From assembly GCF_014205295.1 (NCBI RefSeq), contig NZ_JACHNF010000001.1:4340001-4404000 (forward strand): DNA of 64,000 bases. Direction: 5' to 3'. The notes beneath the pieces are model-generated. The model was given only the letters and a program-made list of their open reading frames with translations. It was not told where the DNA came from and did no database searches. Source of the stretch: Kribbella solani. Its GTDB lineage: Bacteria > Actinomycetota > Actinomycetes > Propionibacteriales > Kribbellaceae. The translations under genes and the position numbers were made by a program. Below, piece after piece: positions 1 through 6,407 of this stretch (its first letter is position 1; every line of letters begins with the position of its first letter).

Positions 1-1
1 C

Positions 2-253
2 GTGCAGTCCAAGCACACGCTGATCTCGCTGAACCCGAACGGCGAAAAGCTCGGTGACCTGCTGTCGACCGATCCGGAGTTGCAGGAGCTGGCCGCGAAA
101 CACGGTTTCCGTACTGCCGACGAGACCCAGTTCGCGGGCGTCGTCAGCCGGTACCAGGTCCCGGTCGCGAAGGACGTGATCGACGTGGCCGACACGCCTA
201 CGTACGACACGCTCGAACGACTGCTCGACGCGGTCTCCAAGTCCTACCGCTGA
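2..253 (+). CDS. C-terminal fragment, putative extracellular solute-binding protein
   Basis: Only the last 83 codons lie in the window; the gene begins to the left. The visible part contains 'ELAAKHGFRTAD', which resembles the 'yGFRp' segment near the C-terminus of molybdate/sulfate-type solute-binding proteins, including those fused to VWA domains, and ends in a predicted amphipathic helix (TLERLLDAVSKSYR). No signal peptide, ligand-binding residues or fusion partner can be seen. The assignment rests on one short motif and is weak. The gene ends at TGA, and a structured intergenic element follows before the carboxylase gene. Confidence 0.45.
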   Translation: MQSKHTLISLNPNGEKLGDLLSTDPELQELAAKHGFRTADETQFAGVVSRYQVPVAKDVIDVADTPTYDTLERLLDAVSKSYR

Positions 254-273
254 CCCGGGCAGGCGTGCAGTTC

Positions 274-357
274 GACAGGTAGTGTCCGGCAGCTGGGTAG
301 TGCACCTGAGCGTGAGATCACGCACGTGTACGGCGTCTCGCCGGTGCACTACCTGTC
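274..357. repeat. Intergenic inverted-repeat element with alternative pairings
   Basis: GACAGGTAGTG at 274-284 is exactly complementary to CACTACCTGTC at 347-357. A second left arm, GGTAGTGCACC at 295-305, is exactly complementary to GGTGCACTACC at 343-353, so the two left arms compete for the same right arm. Between them GCGTGA-GA-TCACGC (310-323) forms its own hairpin. It lies between the solute-binding protein tail and the carboxylase promoter. Function unknown. Confidence 0.6.
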
Positions 358-411
358 CGGCGGTACGGCAATGTGAGGAACACCCTGTCCTCCTGAGCGG
401 CCGGTTGACCC

Positions 412-417
412 TAGACT
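412..417 (+). promoter_or_regulatory. Putative -10 box of the carboxylase gene
   Basis: TAGACT matches the TANNNT actinobacterial -10 consensus. Transcription starting about seven bases later would leave a leader of roughly 17 nt carrying a purine-rich ribosome site (GAAGGGA, about 429-435) before the GTG at 441. No convincing -35 box is visible. Confidence 0.5.
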
Positions 418-440
418 CGGGCCAGCCGAAGGGAGCAGTC

Positions 441-2225
441 GTGTCCGACCGCAAGCAGATCACCAAGGTGCTGGTGGCCAACCGGGGCGAGATCGCCGTC
501 CGGGTGGTCCGGGCCGCCGCCGATGCGGGGCTGGGCAGCGTCGCCGTGTACGCCGACCAGGACCGGGACGCCCTGTTCGTCCGGCTCGCCGACGAGGCGT
601 ACGCGCTGGACGGCTCCACCCCGGCCGACACCTACCTGAACATCACGAAGATCCTGGACCTGGCGGCCCGCTCCGGCGCGGACGCCGTCCACCCGGGGTA
701 CGGCTTCCTGGCCGAGAACGCCGAGTTCGCCCAGGCCGTACTGGACGCGGGCCTGATCTGGATCGGTCCGCCGCCGTCGGCGATCGACTCGCTCGGCGAC
801 AAGGTGAAGGCCCGGCACATCGCCGACAAGGTCGGCGCGCCGCAGGTTCCGGGTACGCCGGACCCGGTCGCCGGCGCGGCCGAGGTGGTCGCGTTCGCCG
901 AACAGTACGGCCTGCCGATCGCGATCAAGGCCGCGTACGGCGGTGGTGGCCGCGGCATGAAGGTGGCCCGGACGATCGCGGAGATCCCGGACCTGTTCGA
1001 GTCGGCGACCCGCGAGGCGGTCAGCGCGTTCGGGCGCGGCGAGTGCTTCGTCGAGCGGTACCTGGACCAGCCGCGGCACGTCGAGACGCAGTGCCTGGCC
1101 GATGCCCACGGCAACGTTGTGGTGGTGTCGACGCGGGACTGCTCACTGCAGCGCCGGTACCAGAAGCTGGTCGAGGAAGCGCCGGCGCCGTTCCTCACCG
1201 ACGCGCAACTGGAGACGCTGTACTCGGCGTCGAAGAAGATCCTCCGTGAGGCCGGGTACGTGGGCGCGGGCACGTGTGAGTTCCTGGTCGGGCAGGACGG
1301 GATGATCTCGTTCCTCGAGGTGAACACCCGGCTGCAGGTCGAGCACCCGGTGTCCGAGGAGGTCACCGGGCTGGATCTGGTCCGGGAGATGTTCCGGATC
1401 GCCCAGGGCGAGGAACTCGGGTACGACGATCCGGTGGTGTCCGGGCATTCGATCGAGTTCCGGATCAACGCCGAGGACGGTGGGCGTGGGTTCCTGCCCG
1501 CGCCCGGGACGCTGACGCGGTGGCACGCGCCGTCCGGGCCGGGGATTCGGCTGGACGGTGGGTACGACCAGGGCGAGACGGTGCCGGGCGCGTTCGACTC
1601 GCTGGTGGCGAAGCTGATCGTCACCGGGCGGGACCGGACCCAGGCGCTGGAACGGTCCCGGCGGGCACTCCGCGAGTTCGTGGTGGAGGGGATGCCGACC
1701 GTGATTCCGTTCCATCAGGCAGTGGTTTCGGATCCGGCGTTCGTCGGGACGGACGGGTTCCGGGTGCACACGCGGTGGATCGAGACCGAGTTCGACAATC
1801 AGCTCACGCCGTACGACGGGCCGGTCGCGGAGACGGCCGAGGAGGCCGAGCGGGAGAAGGTGACGGTCGAGGTCGGCGGGAAGCGGCTCGAGGTCGTACT
1901 GCCGGCTGGCCTGGGCGCGCTTGCCGGCGCCGCTGGTGGCGGGGCCGGTGGCGCGGCGCGGAAGAAGCCGGCCCGGCGCGCCGGTGGGTCGAAGGGTTCG
2001 GCCGCTTCCGGTGACTCGCTGACGTCGCCGATGCAGGGCACGATCGTGAAGATCGCCGTCGAGGAAGGCGCCACGGTCGCCGAGGGCGACCTGATCGTCG
2101 TCCTCGAGGCGATGAAGATGGAGCAGCCCCTGAACGCCCACAAGGCAGGAACGGTCACCGGCCTGACCGCCGAAGTAGGCGCCACCGTCTCGGCCGGCGC
2201 CCCCATCTGCGAAATCAAGGACTGA
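441..2225 (+). CDS. Acetyl-/propionyl-CoA carboxylase alpha chain (biotin carboxylase + BCCP)
   Basis: A 594-residue protein that carboxylates its own biotin with ATP and bicarbonate, then passes the carboxyl group to a separate carboxyltransferase beta chain for acyl-CoA carboxylation (malonyl-CoA or methylmalonyl-CoA supply). The N-terminus 'KVLVANRGEIAVRVVRA' is the biotin carboxylase signature. A Gly-rich ATP-grasp loop (AAYGGGGRGMK) lies near residue 170 and 'FLEVNTRLQVEHPVSE' near 292. An Ala/Gly/Lys-rich linker (about 490-520) leads to a biotinyl domain with EAMKMEQP, biotin attaching at Lys559. Length matches mycobacterial AccA3-type subunits. GTG 441 is chosen over the upstream GTG 282 because homology starts there and a ribosome site and -10 box precede it. 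No beta subunit lies adjacent. Confidence 0.95.
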   Translation: MSDRKQITKVLVANRGEIAVRVVRAAADAGLGSVAVYADQDRDALFVRLADEAYALDGSTPADTYLNITKILDLAARSGADAVHPGYGFLAENAEFAQAVLDAGLIWIGPPPSAIDSLGDKVKARHIADKVGAPQVPGTPDPVAGAAEVVAFAEQYGLPIAIKAAYGGGGRGMKVARTIAEIPDLFESATREAVSAFGRGECFVERYLDQPRHVETQCLADAHGNVVVVSTRDCSLQRRYQKLVEEAPAPFLTDAQLETLYSASKKILREAGYVGAGTCEFLVGQDGMISFLEVNTRLQVEHPVSEEVTGLDLVREMFRIAQGEELGYDDPVVSGHSIEFRINAEDGGRGFLPAPGTLTRWHAPSGPGIRLDGGYDQGETVPGAFDSLVAKLIVTGRDRTQALERSRRALREFVVEGMPTVIPFHQAVVSDPAFVGTDGFRVHTRWIETEFDNQLTPYDGPVAETAEEAEREKVTVEVGGKRLEVVLPAGLGALAGAAGGGAGGAARKKPARRAGGSKGSAASGDSLTSPMQGTIVKIAVEEGATVAEGDLIVVLEAMKMEQPLNAHKAGTVTGLTAEVGATVSAGAPICEIKD

Positions 2226-2231
2226 CCGAAG

Positions 2232-2259
2232 CGGGGTGCCACGGTCGCGTGGCACCCCG
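2232..2259. terminator. Stem-loop terminator between convergent genes
   Basis: Perfect 11-bp stem: CGGGGTGCCAC (2232-2242) pairs with GTGGCACCCCG (2249-2259) around a 6-nt loop, seven bases past the carboxylase stop. There is no T-run, as is usual for actinobacterial hairpin terminators. It could serve both converging genes. Confidence 0.8.
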
Positions 2260-2260
2260 G

Positions 2261-2358
2261 CTCTTGATCAGTAGCTCTTGGTCAGTAGCTCTTGGTCAGT
2301 AGCTCTTGGTCAGTAGCTCTTGGTCAGTAGCTCTTGGTCAGTAGCTCTTGGTCAGTAG
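2261..2358. repeat. 14-bp tandem repeat overlapping the 3' end of a gene
   Basis: Six perfect head-to-tail copies of AGCTCTTGGTCAGT occupy 2273-2356. A degenerate copy precedes them (2261-2272) and a truncated one follows (from 2357). Read on the minus strand the unit is AGCTACTGACCAAG-like, so it includes the last codons (Ser-Tyr) and TGA stop of the minus-strand gene ending at 2352. Copy-number changes would leave the protein intact, because the first stop always ends translation. Confidence 0.95.
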
Positions 2359-2735
2359 CTGAGCGTGCCCTTCACCGAGTAGCCGCCGTTGCCCGACTTC
2401 GGGTGCAGCAGCATCACGAAGCACGTCCCCTTGGGTACGTCGGTGGCGAGCTTCTGGGTGGACGCCTGCTTCGTGAAGACATGCCCGTCCCCCAGGTCAC
2501 GCCCGCTGTCGCACTCCTCGATCAGCACCTCGGTGGCCTTCGGCAACGTACTCAGCTGCAGCGTCACGTCCCCACCCTGCGCAACGTACGCCCCGCCGGT
2601 GCTCCAGTCCTTGCTGGTCAACAGATGCGTGTACGGCTGCCCACTCTTGACCGGCGCCGCCTGCGCCGCCAACGGCGAGACCACCAGCGCCGCCCCACCA
2701 ACCACAACCGCCCCAACCCGCATCCAGCTCTTCAT
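2352..2735 (-). CDS. Small secreted protein of unknown function
   Basis: A 127-residue protein with a clear Sec signal peptide: basic start (MKSWMR), a Val/Ala/Gly hydrophobic core and a likely cut after 'AAQAA' around residue 27. The mature part, about 100 residues, has two cysteines (in EECDSG and KGTCFV) that could form a disulfide, and looks rich in beta strand. No family recognised. ATG 2735 is preferred over the adjacent ATG 2738 because GGAGG at 2743-2747 then sits seven bases away rather than four. A perfect 13-bp inverted repeat lies immediately upstream and probably controls it. The 3' end lies in a tandem repeat that duplicates its stop codon. Confidence 0.75.
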   Translation of the reverse strand: MKSWMRVGAVVVGGAALVVSPLAAQAAPVKSGQPYTHLLTSKDWSTGGAYVAQGGDVTLQLSTLPKATEVLIEECDSGRDLGDGHVFTKQASTQKLATDVPKGTCFVMLLHPKSGNGGYSVKGTLSY

Positions 2736-2750
2736 CATCCATCCTCCATT

Positions 2751-2780
2751 GCATACTCGGTATGTGGATACCGAGTATGC
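2751..2780. promoter_or_regulatory. Perfect 13-bp inverted repeat, likely repressor operator
   Basis: GCATACTCGGTAT (2751-2763) and ATACCGAGTATGC (2768-2780) are exact complements separated by GTGG. Each arm contains its own ATAC-N3-GTAT mini-palindrome, an arrangement reminiscent of PadR-family operators. It starts 15 bases upstream of the minus-strand start codon. No PadR-like gene is nearby. Confidence 0.65.
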
Positions 2781-2826
2781 CCGAACGGAGGGTCACCAGT
2801 CCAACGCCCTCAGTCCTGCCCACGGT

Positions 2827-2914
2827 CATTTGAGTGGTTAACCCCCGCGCACGCCCCTTCACCACCCGCCTCCCACCGGTGAAGGGACACGCGCGGGGGT
2901 TAACCACTCAAATG
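2827..2914. repeat. Large palindromic intergenic element (copy A)
   Basis: The 24-bp arm 2827-2850 (beginning CATTTGAGTGGTTAACC) is perfectly complementary to 2891-2914. The 40-bp loop carries an inner perfect 9-bp stem, CCCTTCACC (2855-2863) with GGTGAAGGG (2878-2886). The same architecture and related sequence recur near 45179-45270. It lies between divergent genes and would form a long double hairpin. Confidence 0.9.
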
Positions 2915-3045
2915 GCCCCAAGCCGGGAGTACCTCCAGCCGCGGGGGGGGGCGGCGATTCTCCGCCGCGGCGCGCGGGTTAACAGGTAGTTCTCAGGTTG
3001 ACGCTGTAAGTTCCGTCCAGGCATTCCGGTGAGGAGGGTTCCTGC

Positions 3046-3930
3046 ATGTCCAAGAAGACCCATCAGCAGCAGTTGGCGGCGCGCAAGGCCAAGCGGCAGG
3101 CCGAGCGGGACGCCGAGCACCGCCGGCAGCGGCGGAATCTGGCCATCACCATCACGGCGGTCGCCGCGGTGGTCGTGGTGATCGTCGGGGTCTTCGTGGT
3201 GGTGGGGAACGGTGACGGCAACAAGCCGGCCGCGGCGGGGCAGCCGTCGAACACGCCGTCGGCCGCGGACCAGTCGGCAGCCGGGCCGGACAACAAACCG
3301 GCCAGCATCCCGACCGCGCTGGCGCCGGCTCCGAAGCGGCCGAAACCGCTGGCGGCCGAGGTGAGCTGCACGTACAAGAAGTCCACCGAACCGGCCAGCA
3401 AAAAGGTGAACCTGCCGGCCGACGGGATGACGAAGGCGTCCGGTACGACGAAGGTCAGCATGAACACGTCGATCGGCGATCTTCAACTCACGCTGGACAG
3501 TTCGCTCGCACCGTGCGCGGTGAAGAACTTCCTCAGCCTGGTCGGGCAGAAGTACTTCGACAACACCAAGTGCCACCGGTTGACGGTGGGCGAGGGCTTG
3601 CAGGTGCTGCAGTGCGGTGACCCGACGGGCACCGGGTCGGGCGGGCCGGGCTACAGCTTCAACGACGAGGTGTTCCCGACGCTGAAGTACGGCCGCGGCA
3701 CCCTCGCGATGGCGAACGCCGGCGCGAACACCAACGGCAGTCAGTTCTTCATCGTGTACGGGGACGCGTCCGGGTTGACGCCGCAGTACACGGCCTTCGG
3801 GACGATCGACGCGCCGAGCCTGAAACTGATCGACAAGGTCGCCGAGGCAGGCGTGACGCCACAGAACGGCCCGCAGGACGGCACGCCGATCATCCCGGTA
3901 GACATCAAGACAGCAACCGCTGCCGCCTGA
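3046..3930 (+). CDS. Membrane-anchored cyclophilin-type peptidyl-prolyl isomerase
   Basis: A 294-residue protein catalysing cis-trans isomerisation of Xaa-Pro bonds, probably outside the membrane. It starts with a very basic cytoplasmic stretch (SKKTHQQQLAARKAKRQAER), then one transmembrane helix at about residues 36-56 and a Pro/Ala-rich extracytoplasmic linker to about 110. The cyclophilin domain follows (about 140-290), with 'FDNTKCHRLT', 'LAMANAGANTNGSQFFI' and 'LTPQYTAFG'. The Arg expected in the FHR motif is present as CHR, and the QFF core is intact. ATG 3046 follows a strong GAGGAGGG ribosome site. Convergent with the GH76 gene, eight bases between stops. Confidence 0.92.
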   Translation: MSKKTHQQQLAARKAKRQAERDAEHRRQRRNLAITITAVAAVVVVIVGVFVVVGNGDGNKPAAAGQPSNTPSAADQSAAGPDNKPASIPTALAPAPKRPKPLAAEVSCTYKKSTEPASKKVNLPADGMTKASGTTKVSMNTSIGDLQLTLDSSLAPCAVKNFLSLVGQKYFDNTKCHRLTVGEGLQVLQCGDPTGTGSGGPGYSFNDEVFPTLKYGRGTLAMANAGANTNGSQFFIVYGDASGLTPQYTAFGTIDAPSLKLIDKVAEAGVTPQNGPQDGTPIIPVDIKTATAAA

Positions 3931-3938
3931 GAACAGGC

Positions 3939-5102
3939 TCAGGCGAGCAGGTGGTACCTCGAACGCGGCCAGGCGAGTAGGGCGTGTACTTGGGTGATGC
4001 CGGACTGCTGGAGCAGTTCGACCGAGCCCTCGTGGAACTTGTAGAGGTTGGTCGACGGGTCCCGCAGGGTGGTCCAGGTGGAGTCGGCGTACGCCTGCAT
4101 CGCCTTGCGGTACCTGGAATCGGGAGCGACCGAGTCCAGGATCAACAGGTTCTTGAACCAGATCGAGTTGAACGCCGCGCCTTGTTTCGCAAGGATTTCC
4201 GGGGTGTTGTAGAACGCCAGCGACGCGTTCGCCACCGACTTCGCGTCCCGCAGGTACTTCGCGTCACCCGTTGCCTTGAACAACAGAACACCGGCCCCGA
4301 GCATCACGCCCTGGTTGTAACTCCACTGCGTCTTCTCGACCTTTCCGGCCAGGTCGATGTGGTCCCAGTACAGACCGTTCGGCGCGAGCATGCAGTCCTG
4401 CGCCCACTTGTACATCCGCTGCGCCCAGGTCAGGTACGACCGGTCGCGGGTCAGCAGGTACAGATGTGCGCCGAGCTCGGCACCCGGCCCGTTCGAGATC
4501 GTGTTCCGGTCCTGGCTCCACGGCGCCTGGGTCCAGTACACGCCGCCGGCGCACGGATGCGACGGGTCCGTGTCCCAGCCGTGCACGACCAGCGCGAAGA
4601 TGTCCTTGGCGCGGGCGAGCGCGGCGCGATCACCGGTCCGCTTGTACCGCTGGATCAGGTTCAGCCCGATCCACTCGTTGTCGTCGTAGAACTTGTCGCC
4701 GCCTTGACCGTTCGGCGGCCGGACGTACGAGTCGTACCCGGTCGGCGTGGTGCCGGCGTTCCAGTAGTACTCGTACGCGGCCAGCCGCCGATCGGCCTCC
4801 GCGGCACCGGCCCGGCCCGCGCCCGGTACGCCGGCCAGGTCCTCCGCGGCGATCGCGGCCTGCGAGTACGGCCAGACGTACGAGTACGGGTTGGACTGTG
4901 TGTTCGGGTACTCCTCGAGCAGCAGGCCCTTCCCCGCGTCGAAGTACTTGTTGATGGCGTCGTACGACGCGCGCGCCCGCGCTGCCGCGGTCGGGTCGGT
5001 CCCCGAACCGGCGTCGGCGGTGGCCACGTTCAGCGTCCCGAGAACGGCGACCGCGAGTGCTCCCGCGGCCAGACGAGTTGATATACCAAATTTCCTGCGC
5101 AT
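3939..5102 (-). CDS. Secreted glycoside hydrolase family 76 protein
   Basis: A 387-residue exported protein with a Sec signal peptide (cut near 'ATADA', about residue 31). GH76 enzymes are endo-alpha-1,6-mannanases acting on mannan, or on alpha-mannose-containing cell-envelope polymers. 'FYDDNEWIGLNLIQ' near residue 140 carries the adjacent Asp pair that is catalytic in this family, and repeated Trp/Tyr-rich helices (e.g. 'YLTWAQRMYKWAQDCM') fit an (alpha/alpha)6 barrel. ATG 5102 follows an AGGAGGA ribosome site. The first codons contain TTGGTATATCAA, which recurs in opposite orientation 120 bp upstream. Whether its target is self wall or scavenged mannan is not evident. Confidence 0.88.
   Translation of the reverse strand: MRRKFGISTRLAAGALAVAVLGTLNVATADAGSGTDPTAAARARASYDAINKYFDAGKGLLLEEYPNTQSNPYSYVWPYSQAAIAAEDLAGVPGAGRAGAAEADRRLAAYEYYWNAGTTPTGYDSYVRPPNGQGGDKFYDDNEWIGLNLIQRYKRTGDRAALARAKDIFALVVHGWDTDPSHPCAGGVYWTQAPWSQDRNTISNGPGAELGAHLYLLTRDRSYLTWAQRMYKWAQDCMLAPNGLYWDHIDLAGKVEKTQWSYNQGVMLGAGVLLFKATGDAKYLRDAKSVANASLAFYNTPEILAKQGAAFNSIWFKNLLILDSVAPDSRYRKAMQAYADSTWTTLRDPSTNLYKFHEGSVELLQQSGITQVHALLAWPRSRYHLLA
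5078..5089. promoter_or_regulatory. Putative operator half 1, inside the GH76 gene start
   Basis: TTGATATACCAA on the plus strand (TTGGTATATCAA on the coding strand) lies in the first codons of the GH76 gene. It is an exact inverted copy of 5210-5221. A TATA-containing 12-mer is conspicuous at this GC content. The pair brackets the GH76 promoter region and may bind one regulator, possibly with looping. Confidence 0.45.
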
Positions 5103-5180
5103 CGACCTGCTCCTCCTGGGCGGTGGCGGTTGACAGCGATGTCAAGGTTCTAACCGGCCCAGCGATGCGGCGTCAATGGC

Positions 5181-6407
5181 TCAGCGAGAAGCCGCTTCGT
5201 CAACATTAATTGGTATATCAAGTGCGCGCGGCGGGAAGCTGATCCAGCCGGACCGGAGGTGCAGCCGAATCCGTACCTGGTCCGCGCTCAGCACCCGCGT
5301 CCCCTTCGAGCCGACGGCCTGGATGGTCAGCGCCCGGCCGCCGCCCGGACCCACGCCGGTCCGCTTCAGCACCCGCAGACTGCGGATCGATCCGACGTCG
5401 AACGTCGCCCGCAGGTCGGCCGCGGACCGGGTCACGGTCCAGGTGACGTTCGGGTTCCCGTTCCGCGGGTACGCGTCCCAGCCGTCCGCTTTGAGCAGTT
5501 GGTACGGCGCGTCGCCGGGCGCCGTCGCGCCGCCGTTCGAGGACGAGAACTCCGCGATGATCGGCTTCCCGTTGTACAACCGGATCTGGCCGGCGGTGGC
5601 CGCGATCGCCTTGTTCGTCGAGGTTTCCTCCGAGTCGTACCCGCCGTACACCTGGCAGGACGTGGTGTCGCACAGGTCGTACGCCCGGCCGGACGCGCGG
5701 TTCCGGTGGTACACGGAATAGGTGCGCGCGGCAACGGACTGGGCTTGCAGCGCGGCCGGTTTCCAGCTGGTGATGGCTTCGCGCGGGACGACGCCGCGCA
5801 GGTACAGCTCCAGCGGCAACACGTTCACGGTGTCCAGATGGTTGCCGGAAACATCGATCGCGCGAAGGGCGCCGCGATACTTGCGGACGGCACCACTCGG
5901 CAGTACCAGGCCGATCACCGGCGCGCCCTCGAACTGCGCCATCCCGGTGAACGTCTTGTAGAGCGTCCACTTCTTCGTCTTCGCGTCGTACGAGCTGAGC
6001 CTGGTCCCGTGCTCGCCGTTCGGGTCGATCGACCACTGGTCGCGCGTAGTTGCTCTAGGCAAAGGATAGACCTTGCCGGTGGCAAGCGATCGGACCTGCA
6101 GGCCGCTGACCGCGCCGACCCGGACGCCGTCGGTGGTGTCGGCGCTGATCCGGACCCGGATACCGCCGGTCGCCTTCGCGGTCGTCGTGCCCGGGTAGTA
6201 GAAGTCCAGGATCTGCTTGACCGACTTGCCGGCGATCGCCGCGCCCTGCGCGCCGTACTGCGACATCCCACGGCCGTGACCGAACCCGCGGCCCGCGATC
6301 GTGGTCGCCGGGTCGGCGGTGGCGGCCGGATCGATCTCGCGGGCCTGCGCGGTCGCACTGATCACCGTGGACGACAGGACGACCGCGGCGATCGCACTTT
6401 TCCTCAT
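5181..6407 (-). CDS. Secreted SpoIID/LytB-domain protein
   Basis: A 408-residue exported protein (signal peptide ending near 'ATAQA', about residue 22). The SpoIID/LytB domain is recognisable from 'GRGFGHGRGMSQYGAQGAA', and 'YLRGVVPREAITSWKPAALQAQSVAARTY' is the family's second conserved block. SpoIID of Bacillus is a lytic transglycosylase acting on peptidoglycan after amidase has removed the stem peptides; in non-endospore formers the domain marks cell-wall remodelling proteins. Its ATG overlaps the stop of the amidase gene (ATGA, 6404-6407), so the two are translationally coupled, matching the amidase-then-SpoIID order of action. The 3' end contains the second TTGGTATATCAA site. Confidence 0.9.
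   Translation of the reverse strand: MRKSAIAAVVLSSTVISATAQAREIDPAATADPATTIAGRGFGHGRGMSQYGAQGAAIAGKSVKQILDFYYPGTTTAKATGGIRVRISADTTDGVRVGAVSGLQVRSLATGKVYPLPRATTRDQWSIDPNGEHGTRLSSYDAKTKKWTLYKTFTGMAQFEGAPVIGLVLPSGAVRKYRGALRAIDVSGNHLDTVNVLPLELYLRGVVPREAITSWKPAALQAQSVAARTYSVYHRNRASGRAYDLCDTTSCQVYGGYDSEETSTNKAIAATAGQIRLYNGKPIIAEFSSSNGGATAPGDAPYQLLKADGWDAYPRNGNPNVTWTVTRSAADLRATFDVGSIRSLRVLKRTGVGPGGGRALTIQAVGSKGTRVLSADQVRIRLHLRSGWISFPPRALDIPINVDEAASR
5210..5221. promoter_or_regulatory. Putative operator half 2, inside the 3' end of the SpoIID-like gene
   Basis: TTGGTATATCAA, the exact inverted counterpart of 5078-5089, lies 120 bp away across the GH76 promoter region. It is embedded in codons for the C-terminal 'DIPIN' of the SpoIID-like protein. 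Confidence 0.45.

Noticed and set aside
282..440. N-terminal extension of the carboxylase from GTG 282
   Set aside because: The extension has no homology, crosses a structured intergenic element and a likely promoter; GTG 441 has the ribosome site and the family N-terminus.
2261..2358. CRISPR array or integron-like repeat
   Set aside because: Units are contiguous 14-mers without unique spacers; a simple tandem repeat.
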